Assembly (NCBI GenBank): GCA_947624435.1
Contig: CANQKE010000002.1
Span: forward strand, 28,029 to 92,028
Origin: an uncultured Ruminiclostridium sp.
Lineage (GTDB): Bacteria; Bacillota; Clostridia; Oscillospirales; Ruminococcaceae
Length of the DNA: 64,000 nt
Direction: 5' to 3'
The notes beneath the pieces are model-generated. The model had not been told where the DNA came from. It worked only from the letters and a program-made list of their open reading frames with translations, and searched no databases. A program made the position numbers and the translations under genes. Below, in pieces: positions 35,854 to 44,550 of the stretch (positions are counted from its first letter, which is position 1; each line of letters opens with the position of its first letter).

Positions 35854-36414
35854 ATGATACAGACATTGATAATAATCGCCGCGGTGATAACGCTTATAAT
35901 AACTTTGAGATTCATCGCTTTCCCAACTTTGGGAAAGCGGAAAATGATAATCGTCTTCTCCGTTATCGTCGGGCTGCTTTGCGCGGCGATGATATTGATA
36001 GACGTAAACGCCCATGAAATAAGCGACGGCGCTATCTTCTTTGATATACTTGTTTTGGCGGCGTCCGGCATTAGCGTGATATTCTCGCTGGTAAACTGCA
36101 TATCGCCGAAGTATACCGAGCTTGCGCAGAAAAATTCCTCTTTGCGTCCGGAAGAACCGCAGGTAAAGACCTGTAAACGCTGCGGCGCGTCGGTACCGCC
36201 GTATTCCTCGCAGTGTCCTTTATGCGGCGGTGAAGAGTTTGACGTTTATATCCCCGATAGGAGCGGATATAACGGCTCTCTTCCGGTACCGAAGTCTGCC
36301 GCGGACGAATTGCCGAAGCCTGTACAGCAAAGTAACGGCTGGTTTTGCAGCGCTTGCGGATATCATAATAAAGACACCGACGCTTTTTGCGGAAAGTGCG
36401 GAAAGCAAAAATAA
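35854..36414 (+). CDS. Membrane protein with two zinc ribbons
   Basis: 186 residues. Three hydrophobic segments within residues 1-88, then two zinc ribbons, CKRCGASVPPYSSQCPLCGG (about 105) and WFCSACGYHNKDTDAFCGKCG (C-terminus). Similar in plan to the preceding protein, so the pair may be functional partners or paralogs. AAGGAG precedes the ATG. No further function can be read. Confidence 0.75.
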   Translation: MIQTLIIIAAVITLIITLRFIAFPTLGKRKMIIVFSVIVGLLCAAMILIDVNAHEISDGAIFFDILVLAASGISVIFSLVNCISPKYTELAQKNSSLRPEEPQVKTCKRCGASVPPYSSQCPLCGGEEFDVYIPDRSGYNGSLPVPKSAADELPKPVQQSNGWFCSACGYHNKDTDAFCGKCGKQK

Positions 36415-36432
36415 ACTTTAATAACACAAAAA

Positions 36433-36453
36433 CGGAGGGCGTATAACCCTCCG
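36433..36453. terminator. Bidirectional terminator
   Basis: CGGAGGG (36433-36439) with CCCTCCG (36447-36453), flanked by A-run and T-run. It lies between the zinc-ribbon gene (+) and thrS (-). Confidence 0.85.
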
Positions 36454-36473
36454 ATTTTTTGTGAATATGGATC

Positions 36474-38387
36474 TTATATTATGGTCTTTTCATCTATTTC
36501 TTTCTTTGCCATAGCGCAGAAATCCTCTACGCTCATAGCGCCCATATCCCCTCTTTTTCGGCAGCGCACGGAAAATCCGCCCGCCTCGACTTCTTTGTCG
36601 CCGATAACGACCATATAGGGTATTTTCTGTATCTGCGCCTCGCGTATCTTAAAGCCTATCTTCTCGTTTCTAAGGTCCGTTTCAACGCGTATGCCGTATT
36701 CTTTTAGTTTCTCCGCCGCTTTCAGAGTAAATTCGTGATGTCTGTCCGCGATAGGCATAAGGATCACCTGCACCGGTGCAAGCCATATCGGGAACGCGCC
36801 GGCAAAATGCTCGGTCAGTATTCCTATAAAGCGCTCAATAGAGCCGAATACGACGCGGTGTATCATTATCGGACGATGTTTTTCGCCGTCCGCGCCGGTA
36901 TAATCTATCTCGAATCTCATAGGAAGCTGGAAGTCAAGCTGAATAGTACCGCACTGCCATGTCCTGCCGAGCGAATCCTCGAGATGGAAATCTATCTTCG
37001 GCCCGTAGAACGCGCCGTCGCCCTCGTTTATGACATAATCCAGTCCAAGCTCCTCCAGCGCTCTTTTAAGGCCGTCGGTAGCGGTATCCCAGTCCTCCTT
37101 GCTGCCCATGCTGTCCTCCGGCTGGGTAGACAATTCCACATGATACTTAAAGCCGAACAGCGTGTATACCTCGTCTATCAGTCTTACAACGCCTTTTATC
37201 TCGTCGGTTATCTGATCCTGCGTCATAAAGATATGCGCGTCGTCCTGGGTAAAGCAGCGCACTCTCATAAGGCCGTGCAGCGTGCCGGATTTCTCATGAC
37301 GATGTACGATACCGAGCTCGCCCATTCTTATAGGCAGCTCGCGGTAAGAACGCGGCTTGCTCTTGTATACCAGCAGTCCGCCGGGGCAGTTCATCGGCTT
37401 GATGGCAAAATCGGTATCATCTATCACTGTAGTGTACATATTATCCTTGTAGTGATACCAGTGTCCGGAGGTTTCCCAAAGGGTGCGGTTCAGCATTATA
37501 GGCGTGGATATCTCGACATATCCCTCGCGGGTGTGTATCTTTCTCCAGTAATCTATAAGAGTATTTTTGAGTATCATGCCCTTTGGCAGGAAGAACGGGA
37601 AGCCGGGCCCCTCGTCCATGACGGTGAACAGCTCCAGCTCTCTGCCGAGCTTTCTGTGGTCGCGCTTTTTAGCCTCTTCTATTCTTTGAAGGTAAAGCTC
37701 CAGCTCGGACGCCTTGGGGAAAGCCGTCGCGTATATTCTGGACAGCATCTTGTTTTTCTCGTCGCCTCTCCAATATGCGCCGGTGCAGCTGGTCAGCTTG
37801 AATGCTTTTACAGCGGCGGTGGACATAAGGTGCGGCCCTGCGCAAAGGTCGGTAAATTCGCCCTGACGGTAGAATGAGATAGGCTCGTTTTTACCGGCAT
37901 GTTCCTCACAAAGCTCTACCTTGTAGGGCTCGTTTTGCTCTTTAAGATATTTTACAGCCTCGTCGGGAGGAAGCTCGAAATGCTCCAGCTTAAGATCCTC
38001 CTTGACGATCTTCTTCATTTCTTCTTCGATCTTTTCAAGCTCCTCGGTTGTGAAAGGAGTTTCCCTGTCAAAATCGTAATAGAACCCGTTGTCGATAGCG
38101 GGGCCTATAGCCAGCTTAACGTCGGGGTAAAGTCTTTTTACCGCCTGCGCCATTATATGCGACGCGGTATGACGAAACGCTCTGCGTCCGTCGTCGTCGT
38201 CAAAAGTGAGTATTTCCAGTGTGCAGTCTTTATCTATTACTGTGCGCAGGTCTTTGACCTCGCCGTCGATGCGTGCCGCACACGCCGCTTTAGCCAGTCC
38301 CCGGCTTATCTGAGACGCTATCTCGATGACCGACATTCCCGGCTCTGTCTGACGGATACTTCCGTCCTTAAGTGTTAAATTTACCAT
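36474..38387 (-). CDS. thrS: Threonine-tRNA ligase
   Basis: 637 residues with all ThrRS domains: TGS (about 1-60), editing domain (about 65-215, HTASHIMAQAVKRLYP and DLCAGPHLMST), class II core (about 265-530, with GEKRH-region equivalents, MRVRCFTQDDAHIF and the motif 3 region around IERFIGILTEHFAGAFP), and anticodon domain. Zn ligands Cys/His are at NCPGG and later His. It charges tRNA-Thr. The leader is only about 40 bases and contains no T-box. Confidence 0.97.
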   Translation of the reverse strand: MVNLTLKDGSIRQTEPGMSVIEIASQISRGLAKAACAARIDGEVKDLRTVIDKDCTLEILTFDDDDGRRAFRHTASHIMAQAVKRLYPDVKLAIGPAIDNGFYYDFDRETPFTTEELEKIEEEMKKIVKEDLKLEHFELPPDEAVKYLKEQNEPYKVELCEEHAGKNEPISFYRQGEFTDLCAGPHLMSTAAVKAFKLTSCTGAYWRGDEKNKMLSRIYATAFPKASELELYLQRIEEAKKRDHRKLGRELELFTVMDEGPGFPFFLPKGMILKNTLIDYWRKIHTREGYVEISTPIMLNRTLWETSGHWYHYKDNMYTTVIDDTDFAIKPMNCPGGLLVYKSKPRSYRELPIRMGELGIVHRHEKSGTLHGLMRVRCFTQDDAHIFMTQDQITDEIKGVVRLIDEVYTLFGFKYHVELSTQPEDSMGSKEDWDTATDGLKRALEELGLDYVINEGDGAFYGPKIDFHLEDSLGRTWQCGTIQLDFQLPMRFEIDYTGADGEKHRPIMIHRVVFGSIERFIGILTEHFAGAFPIWLAPVQVILMPIADRHHEFTLKAAEKLKEYGIRVETDLRNEKIGFKIREAQIQKIPYMVVIGDKEVEAGGFSVRCRKRGDMGAMSVEDFCAMAKKEIDEKTII

Positions 38388-38402
38388 ATTAATTACCTCC
38401 CT

Positions 38403-38421
38403 GCCGCCTTACGAGAGCGGC
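38403..38421 (-). promoter_or_regulatory. Small hairpin in the thrS leader
   Basis: GCCGC and GCGGC arms around a 9-base loop, immediately upstream of the thrS ribosome site. It could affect translation. No T-box elements (GGTGGRACCRCG-type) are present. Confidence 0.35.
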
Positions 38422-38437
38422 TTAATATATACTAGTA

Positions 38438-38466
38438 ATTATATCACCATTATATTTTTCTGTCAA
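38438..38466 (-). promoter_or_regulatory. Sigma-A promoter of thrS
   Basis: Minus strand TTGACA (38466-38461), 17-base spacer, TATAAT (38443-38438); near-perfect consensus. Confidence 0.85.
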
Positions 38467-38471
38467 GTGAT

Positions 38472-38505
38472 AAAAACCGCTCCGGTAAGCTCCGAAGCGG
38501 TTTTT
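38472..38505 (-). terminator. Terminator of the GH26 operon
   Basis: AAAAACCGCT pairs with AGCGGTTTTT (38496-38505), with a partly paired 14-base middle. It is 9 bases after the stop of the DUF4358 gene. Confidence 0.85.
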
Positions 38506-38513
38506 AGGTTTTA

Positions 38514-39014
38514 TTAAAGTATCTCTTTAAGTTTTTTCTCTATCTCGGCAGCCTCAGGGTGAGTGATAAGGTAGCAGATATCACCGGAACTGCCGATAAC
38601 GGTAGCCTCTGCGGATTCTTTTTGTTCGGGATAGAACGCAAGCTGATCTATCAGCGTTGTTTTCCTGTCCTCAAGCGTTTTGAGCGTCGTTTTGGTATCG
38701 GAGGACTTTATCACTATTATCTCCTGCAAATTAACGCTGATAAGGTTATGATATACGCAATACTCCTTGATGTCGTCGGTGGTTACGTCTATCATGCTGC
38801 TAAGCATGGAATCGTCCGTGACCTCCTCCATAGCGGGAAATTCCGCAAAGCCGAGTATTTTTTCGGCGTATTCCTTGCAGGAAAGCCCCGATCCCTCCGC
38901 TATGCTCACCGTGCTTTGCTCACTTACAAAAGCGGGTACGGAGCCGTCCGAGCAGCCGCACAGCATTACCGCCGCAAGCACCGATATTATAAGCATACAA
39001 CTTATTTTTTCCAT
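38514..39014 (-). CDS. DUF4358 lipoprotein
   Basis: 166 residues. Signal peptide with lipobox LCGC (about residue 20), then a domain matching DUF4358 (FPAMEEVTDDSMLSSMIDVTTDDIKEY in part, and IIVIKSSDTKTTLKTLEDRK in part). Family function unknown. It overlaps the end of the GH26 gene by 13 bases and is last in the operon. A second DUF4358 lipoprotein lies at 47434-47907. Confidence 0.8.
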   Translation of the reverse strand: MEKISCMLIISVLAAVMLCGCSDGSVPAFVSEQSTVSIAEGSGLSCKEYAEKILGFAEFPAMEEVTDDSMLSSMIDVTTDDIKEYCVYHNLISVNLQEIIVIKSSDTKTTLKTLEDRKTTLIDQLAFYPEQKESAEATVIGSSGDICYLITHPEAAEIEKKLKEIL

Positions 39015-40138
39015 ACAGGCTCCTTTACACCTTTGAGGTTTTCAATAAGAATGTCCGGCAGCTTATACTTTTTATCGTCCCACCACGGCAGGTCTTGCAA
39101 TGAAACAACGTCGTCGCGGGCAAAGACCTCTTTAAGAAGATCCTCGCTCATTTTTTCGTCGTTTATCACCGGAAAGCCGTCTTTTATAACGGGACGCCAC
39201 TCTTCTCTTTTATACACGAATCCTCCCCACCACGGCAGCCACCAAAGCCATTTTACGCCGTCCTTTTTCATTTGCTCGGGGTGAGGTATGTAACCGCACT
39301 CGGAAAGCGCGGTAAGCTTGCCGTGATTGTATTCCTCGGCGTAATCGAACCGTTCTTTCTGAGAGGAATGGTCGTTAGGCAGCTCGGAATATATATCGTC
39401 GCCGAAAATATCGTAGGTATTGGGGTCTACCTGCATACGCTTGTCCTGACCGTTCCAGACCCAGATAAGATTATCCAGCTTGTGATAATTTTCCAGTCGG
39501 TCAAACATCATGTACCACAGCGTTTTATATGCCGCAACGGATTTTGCGCTGCCGTGATCTCCCCACCAGAACCAGCTGCCGTTAGCCTCATGCAGCGGGC
39601 GAAACAACACGGGTATATCAAGCTCGGACATCCTTTTGAGCTGCGCCGCCACATTGTCTATTTCCCTTATTATAAAGGAATATTCCGTCGTGCCGCGCCG
39701 CACCGCCCGCAGGATATTAAAGCCGGTCTTTCGGTCGTAATCGGTAGTTTTGTAATAAAACGCAGAGCCTTTTGAAAAATCGTACATATCGTCGGGAGCG
39801 TACCAGTGCCAGCACATGGTAACTATGCCGCCGCACTCTGTCGCCCATTTTATAGCGCGCTCCACCTGATCGTCAGGCTTGCGGCAGGTGCTGACTCCCA
39901 TAAAATCATAGCCTCTTACCGCCGGAAGCTTTCCCGTAAGGCGGTAATACACCACGTCTTCCAGCTCGTTAGGCTGTAAATATTGCTGACCCGATAAAAA
40001 CTTTTTTCCGTATATGCTTTTGAGATACTCGAAAAGCTCCTGCGTTTTCCCGCTTGAATGTTGGGAAACCAATCTGTTCGGGTCGGGCTTATGTCCCAGG
40101 CTGCGAAACAGCCTGTTAAAATCGGTTACGTAATCCAT
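39002..40138 (-). CDS. Glycoside hydrolase family 26 (beta-mannanase-like), intracellular
   Basis: 378 residues; GH26 TIM barrel. The acid/base Glu is in FRPLHEANGSWFWWG (about E184) and the nucleophile Glu in ALSECGYIP (about E280), with surrounding aromatics as in GH26 mannanases. No signal peptide, so it should act in the cytosol, perhaps on imported manno-oligosaccharides. It follows the SDR gene by 2 bases and overlaps the DUF4358 gene. Confidence 0.9.
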   Translation of the reverse strand: MDYVTDFNRLFRSLGHKPDPNRLVSQHSSGKTQELFEYLKSIYGKKFLSGQQYLQPNELEDVVYYRLTGKLPAVRGYDFMGVSTCRKPDDQVERAIKWATECGGIVTMCWHWYAPDDMYDFSKGSAFYYKTTDYDRKTGFNILRAVRRGTTEYSFIIREIDNVAAQLKRMSELDIPVLFRPLHEANGSWFWWGDHGSAKSVAAYKTLWYMMFDRLENYHKLDNLIWVWNGQDKRMQVDPNTYDIFGDDIYSELPNDHSSQKERFDYAEEYNHGKLTALSECGYIPHPEQMKKDGVKWLWWLPWWGGFVYKREEWRPVIKDGFPVINDEKMSEDLLKEVFARDDVVSLQDLPWWDDKKYKLPDILIENLKGVKEPVWKK

Positions 40139-40140
40139 TA

Positions 40141-40914
40141 TTATTTGTCGTTCTTTTGCTCCTGAAGTGTCCTTACGGTTCTTAAAAGCAGCTTAGTCGG
40201 TGCAAAGCGCGAACCGGCAGCCGCCGCCTTAGTAGTTACGCCGGGTATTATAACAAGGTCTCCGGCGAGCATTCTTTCAATGGCATAATCCGCAACGTAC
40301 GCGTCGGAGGCAGAGGGCATGCCGAATTTCTTTACGCCCGCCACCTCGTTGAATTCGGTGTTGACCGGGCCGGGGCAAAGCGCGCTTACCACGACTCCGC
40401 TGCCGCTGCTGCGAAGCTCCTCATATATAGCCTTGGTAAGCTGAAGTACATAGTTTTTTGTAGCATAGTAAGTCGCAAGCAGCGGTCCGGGCATAAATCC
40501 CGCTACCGACGCGGTATTCATGATATAGCCGAATCCCCGCTGTGCGAAATCTTTAAGGAACAGCTTTGTAAGTATATGGACAGCCTTGATATTGACGTTT
40601 ATCATATCCAGCTCGTCCGAAAGCTCGGTATGAAGAAAATCTCCGTACAAGCCGAACCCCGCGTTATTGAACAGGAAATCTATGTTATAGTCCTTGGTCT
40701 TTTCGTACAGCTCTATACACTGATTTTCTTTTGAAAGATCGGCGGTTATGGCTTTCACCTTGACGGAAGGACAGTTGTACTGTATCTCCTGCTTTAACAT
40801 AAGAAGTCTTTGGGTGCGTCTTGCGACAAGGATAAGATTTACCCCGCGCGACGCCATATTTTTTGCAAGCTCTTTTCCTATGCCGGAGCTTGCGCCGGTA
40901 ATAAGTGCGATCAT
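40141..40914 (-). CDS. Short-chain dehydrogenase/reductase
   Basis: 257 residues from the ATG at 40914 (AAAGGG upstream; the longer frame to 41010 overlaps the preceding gene). NAD(P)-binding TGASSGIG at about 6-13, NNAG at about 85, catalytic Ser (NTASVAG) and YxxxK (YYATK) present. Classical SDR, substrate unknown. It lies 4 bases after the C_GCAxxG gene. Confidence 0.92.
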   Translation of the reverse strand: MIALITGASSGIGKELAKNMASRGVNLILVARRTQRLLMLKQEIQYNCPSVKVKAITADLSKENQCIELYEKTKDYNIDFLFNNAGFGLYGDFLHTELSDELDMINVNIKAVHILTKLFLKDFAQRGFGYIMNTASVAGFMPGPLLATYYATKNYVLQLTKAIYEELRSSGSGVVVSALCPGPVNTEFNEVAGVKKFGMPSASDAYVADYAIERMLAGDLVIIPGVTTKAAAAGSRFAPTKLLLRTVRTLQEQKNDK

Positions 40915-40918
40915 AGCT

Positions 40919-41410
40919 TTACCCTTTCTGTATGTCGTTATGTACGGCCGTATCATCGGCCGATAAGTCCTGTAAAAATTTCTCCAGTATCTCCGCGGAC
41001 TGCTTTGCAAGAAGCGGACAGGGACGTTTCTTATAATATTCGGGCGTGCGTTTTTCCGGGATATACGAGGTATCGGCAGCTTTCAGCCCCAGCAGCTCGC
41101 GGCAGATGATACTGCCGTTTTGCTCTTTGAAGCGCGCGGCAAGCTCCTGTATCATCTTATATGTCCTTGCCTTTTCGTCAAAGTCGCCCGGCTTGTAATA
41201 ACCGTTTATTATCCCCGCGGCCATGAACGCTCCGCACAGCGTACCGCAGACCTCTCTCATTCTGCCCATTCCCCCGCCGAAGCCCGACGCGATAAGCGCC
41301 GACGTCTTTTCGTCCAGTCCGGTAAGGTCACAAAAGGCTATCAGCACCGACTGAGCGCAGTTATACCCGCTCAGAAAAAGCTGTTGTGCTTTGTCGCCGC
41401 GTTCACTCAT
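40919..41410 (-). CDS. C_GCAxxG_C_C family (putative redox-active) protein
   Basis: 163 residues from the ATG at 41410. The family pattern is present: NCAQSV, then SGFGGGMGRMREVCGTLCGAFMAAG, then CRELLG and a late Cys. These conserved cysteines suggest a metal or redox site; function is unproven. First gene of the operon with SDR, GH26 and DUF4358. Confidence 0.88.
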   Translation of the reverse strand: MSERGDKAQQLFLSGYNCAQSVLIAFCDLTGLDEKTSALIASGFGGGMGRMREVCGTLCGAFMAAGIINGYYKPGDFDEKARTYKMIQELAARFKEQNGSIICRELLGLKAADTSYIPEKRTPEYYKKRPCPLLAKQSAEILEKFLQDLSADDTAVHNDIQKG

Positions 41411-41458
41411 ATAAACACCGCCCGTAAAAATTCTCATTTATAGTATATACTAATCCGT

Positions 41459-42199
41459 TTATAATTTCAAGCCCTTTGAGCGGAAAATTTCCCGTATCCC
41501 GTCCATTACTGCCTCATCGGGAGGAGCTGTGTCGTACAGCTTATAATCCTTGCCGCTGTTTTTCCATTTATATTCTCCCATTTTATGGAATGCTATAGGC
41601 TCGGTCTTTTCTATACAGGAAAAGCCGGAAAGATATTCCGCAAGGCTTTCTATATGCGTTTTATCCGCCGTATATCCCGGCAATACCACATGGCGTATCC
41701 ATACCTTTATCGCAAGCTTTTCGCAAAGCTCCAGCAGCAGCTTTCCTTTGTCTTTGGCAGCGCCCGTTACCGCCGTATACAACTCAGGGTCGAACGCCTT
41801 TATATCCAATAATACAAGGTCGGTATATTTCAAAACCTTAAGCGCGGTGTGATATTCCGCACTGCCGGAGGTATCCAGCGCGGTATGCAGCCCAAGCTCC
41901 TTGCACCTGCGGAAAATATCGGCGGTAAACTCAGGCTGCATCAACGGCTCGCCACCGGAAACGGTAACGCCGCCGTGCCGTATAAAAGCGTAATATTCCT
42001 CTATATCCTTTACCACCTCGGCGGAAGTTGTCTTTTTTCCGTCGCTCATTTTCCAGCTGTCGGGATTATGGCAGTATATGCACCTTAGCGGACAGCCCTG
42101 AACAAACACGATATATCTAAGCCCCGGGCCGTCTACCGCGCCGAACGTTTCTACCGAGTGGATATATCCCTCAACGGCGGGAGCGTCAGAATTTTTCAT
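41459..42199 (-). CDS. pflA: Pyruvate formate-lyase activating enzyme
   Basis: 246-residue radical SAM enzyme. The cluster motif is [15 protein letters not shown] (about residues 35-48), then [13 protein letters not shown] and LDTSGSA. It generates the glycyl radical on PflB using SAM and a 4Fe-4S cluster. Its start overlaps the pflB stop by 14 bases, so the two are translated together. Confidence 0.95.
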   Translation of the reverse strand: MKNSDAPAVEGYIHSVETFGAVDGPGLRYIVFVQGCPLRCIYCHNPDSWKMSDGKKTTSAEVVKDIEEYYAFIRHGGVTVSGGEPLMQPEFTADIFRRCKELGLHTALDTSGSAEYHTALKVLKYTDLVLLDIKAFDPELYTAVTGAAKDKGKLLLELCEKLAIKVWIRHVVLPGYTADKTHIESLAEYLSGFSCIEKTEPIAFHKMGEYKWKNSGKDYKLYDTAPPDEAVMDGIREIFRSKGLKL

Positions 42200-44408
42200 G
42201 GAACGTCCTGTTTATCACATCAAGCTGCTGTTCTTTGGAAAGGCGTGTGAAATTTACCGCATATCCCGATACGCGAATAGTAAGCTGCGGGTATTTTTCC
42301 GGGTGTTCCATCGCGTCCATCAGCGTTTCCCGTCTCATGACGTTTACATTGATATGATGGCCGCTTTGTGCAAAATAGCCGTCAAGCAGCTCGACAAGGT
42401 TACTTACCTGCTCGTCGTTATTGTGACCCAGCGCCTCGGGTATCACCGAAAAAGTATAGGATATGCCGTCGCTGGAATATTTGTAAGGCAGCTTTGCCAC
42501 CGACTTCATAGAGGCTATGCAGCCTTTGGCGTCCCGTCCGTGCATCGGATTAGCGCCGGGAGCAAACGGCTCTCCCGCTTTTCTGCCGTCGGGTGTAGAG
42601 CCGGTCTTTTTGCCGTATACAACGTTTGAAGTTATCGTCAGCACGGACAAAGTAGGCTCTGCGCTGCGGTAGGTCTTATGCTTTTTAAGCTTTTGAAGAA
42701 ACGCTTTAATGACCATCACCGCCAGCGCGTCCGACCGACGGTCGTCGTTGCCGAATTTAGGGAAATCGCCCTCTATCGAAAAATCCACCGCTATCCCCTG
42801 TTCGTTCCTTATCGGGCGGACTTTTGCGTATCTTATCGCGCTGAGGCTGTCCGCAACTACCGAAAGTCCCGCTATCCCGCACGCCATGGTGCGTTTTACG
42901 TCGTCGTCATGCAGCGCCATTTCCAGCCGTTCATAACAATATTTATCGTGCATATAGTGAATGATATTAAGAGTATTTATATACAGCCCCGCAAGCCATT
43001 CCATTATGGCGTCGAAATTATACATCACCTTTTCATAGTCCAGTATCTCGTCGGTTATCGGAGCGATAGGCAAAGCGACCTGCTCGCCGCTCTTTTCGTC
43101 TTTTCCGCCGTTTATAGCGTATAATAATGCTTTCGCCATATTCACCCGCGCGCCGAAAAACTGCATCTGCTTGCCGGTCCTCATAGCCGATACGCAGCAA
43201 GCTATCGAATAATCATCCCCGTACATATCCCTCATTATATCGTCGTTTTCATATTGTATAGATGAGGTCTTGACCGATATATCCGCGCAAAACTCCTTAA
43301 AGCTCTGCGGCAGATTTTTGCTGTACAGCACGGTAAGGTTCGGTTCGGGAGCCGGTCCGAGATTTCGCAGCGTATGCAGAAAGCGAAAGCTCATTTTCGT
43401 GACCAGCGGTCTGCCGTCCAGCGCCATGCCGCCTATGGATTCCGTCACCCAGGTAGGATCGCCGGAAAACAGCTCGTCATAAGCCGGCGTGCGCAAAAAC
43501 CGCACCATTCTCAGCTTCATAACAAACTGATCAACAAACTCCTGTATCTCTTCCTCGGTATAGCGCTTATTTTCAAGATCGCGGTGCGCGTATATATCAA
43601 GGAACGTCGATATCCTGCCTATCGACATTGCCGCACCGTTTTGCTCCTTTACCGCGGCGAGATAAGCAAAATATACCCACTGGAACGCCTCTTTGGTATC
43701 CTTTGCGCCGAGCGATATGTCAAAGCCGTATGACGCCGCCATCTCCTTAAGCTCATTAAGCGCCTTTATCTGCTCGGCAAGCTCTTCGCTGTGACGTATC
43801 ATTTCCTCGTCGAACGCCATGCCGTCAAATTCGGCTCTTCTCCTTAGCTTCTGATTTATCAGAAAATCCACCCCATACAGCGCTACCCTGCGGTAGTCTC
43901 CTATTATGCGTCCTCTGCCGTAAGCGTCCGGAAGTCCGGTTATTATGCCGAAGTGGCGTGCTTTCCTCATTTCCTCGGTGTATACGTCAAAAACGCCGTC
44001 GTTATGCGTCTTACGGTATTTGAATATCCGCTCGTTGTCGGTGCTCAGTTCTCTGCCGTATGCTTTAAGAGAAGTCCTCACCATGCGTATCCCGCCGAAA
44101 GGCATTATCGCTCGTTTAAGCGGCTCGTCCGTCTGCAAGCCTACTATCTTTTCAAGCTCTTTATCAATATAGCCGGGCTTATGAGAGGTTATTCCGGATA
44201 CGGTATCGGCGTCGATGTCATACACCCCGCCGCGTTTATGCTCTTCCCCCATAAGCATTTGCACCTTTTTCCACAGCTTTAACGTCGCATCGGTAGGATC
44301 GGCCAGAAAATCCCCGCCGCCTTCATACGGTGTGTAATTCTTAATTATATAGTCGCGTACATCTATGTCTGCATTAAGAAAATCAATATCATCGGTATAA
44401 TAGCTCAT
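42186..44408 (-). CDS. pflB: Formate acetyltransferase (pyruvate formate-lyase)
   Basis: 740 residues. Active-site Cys-Cys is in SIACCVSAM, and the glycyl-radical loop near the C-terminus is [10 protein letters not shown] (about G715). It converts pyruvate and CoA to acetyl-CoA and formate in anaerobes. Length and motifs are those of a true PFL rather than a diol dehydratase. AAGGAAG precedes the ATG at 44408. Confidence 0.97.
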   Translation of the reverse strand: MSYYTDDIDFLNADIDVRDYIIKNYTPYEGGGDFLADPTDATLKLWKKVQMLMGEEHKRGGVYDIDADTVSGITSHKPGYIDKELEKIVGLQTDEPLKRAIMPFGGIRMVRTSLKAYGRELSTDNERIFKYRKTHNDGVFDVYTEEMRKARHFGIITGLPDAYGRGRIIGDYRRVALYGVDFLINQKLRRRAEFDGMAFDEEMIRHSEELAEQIKALNELKEMAASYGFDISLGAKDTKEAFQWVYFAYLAAVKEQNGAAMSIGRISTFLDIYAHRDLENKRYTEEEIQEFVDQFVMKLRMVRFLRTPAYDELFSGDPTWVTESIGGMALDGRPLVTKMSFRFLHTLRNLGPAPEPNLTVLYSKNLPQSFKEFCADISVKTSSIQYENDDIMRDMYGDDYSIACCVSAMRTGKQMQFFGARVNMAKALLYAINGGKDEKSGEQVALPIAPITDEILDYEKVMYNFDAIMEWLAGLYINTLNIIHYMHDKYCYERLEMALHDDDVKRTMACGIAGLSVVADSLSAIRYAKVRPIRNEQGIAVDFSIEGDFPKFGNDDRRSDALAVMVIKAFLQKLKKHKTYRSAEPTLSVLTITSNVVYGKKTGSTPDGRKAGEPFAPGANPMHGRDAKGCIASMKSVAKLPYKYSSDGISYTFSVIPEALGHNNDEQVSNLVELLDGYFAQSGHHINVNVMRRETLMDAMEHPEKYPQLTIRVSGYAVNFTRLSKEQQLDVINRTFHEKF

Positions 44409-44501
44409 AATGTTTTCTTCCTTTATTTGTATTTGTGAAAAGCTCCACTGATGATATTATTTCATAAAATCAATGTAATATGTAACGCCTTTTTATACAA
44501 A

Positions 44502-44531
44502 AACAGCCTTTCCGAAAGCGGAAAGGCTGTT
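44502..44531 (-). terminator. Terminator of nrdD
   Basis: A 12-bp stem (AACAGCCTTTCC, 44502-44513, with 44520-44531) and a 6-base loop, followed on the minus strand by a T-run. It lies 20 bases after the nrdD stop. Confidence 0.88.
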
Positions 44532-44550
44532 GAAATTATTGTCGATAAGC

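Noticed and set aside
36735-37877. A 380-codon open frame on the plus strand, antisense to thrS
   Set aside because: It is the mirror of the strong codon bias of thrS, has no family motif, no Shine-Dalgarno, and the thrS reading is certain.
38388-38470. T-box riboswitch before thrS
   Set aside because: Space between promoter and start is about 40 bases, far too short.
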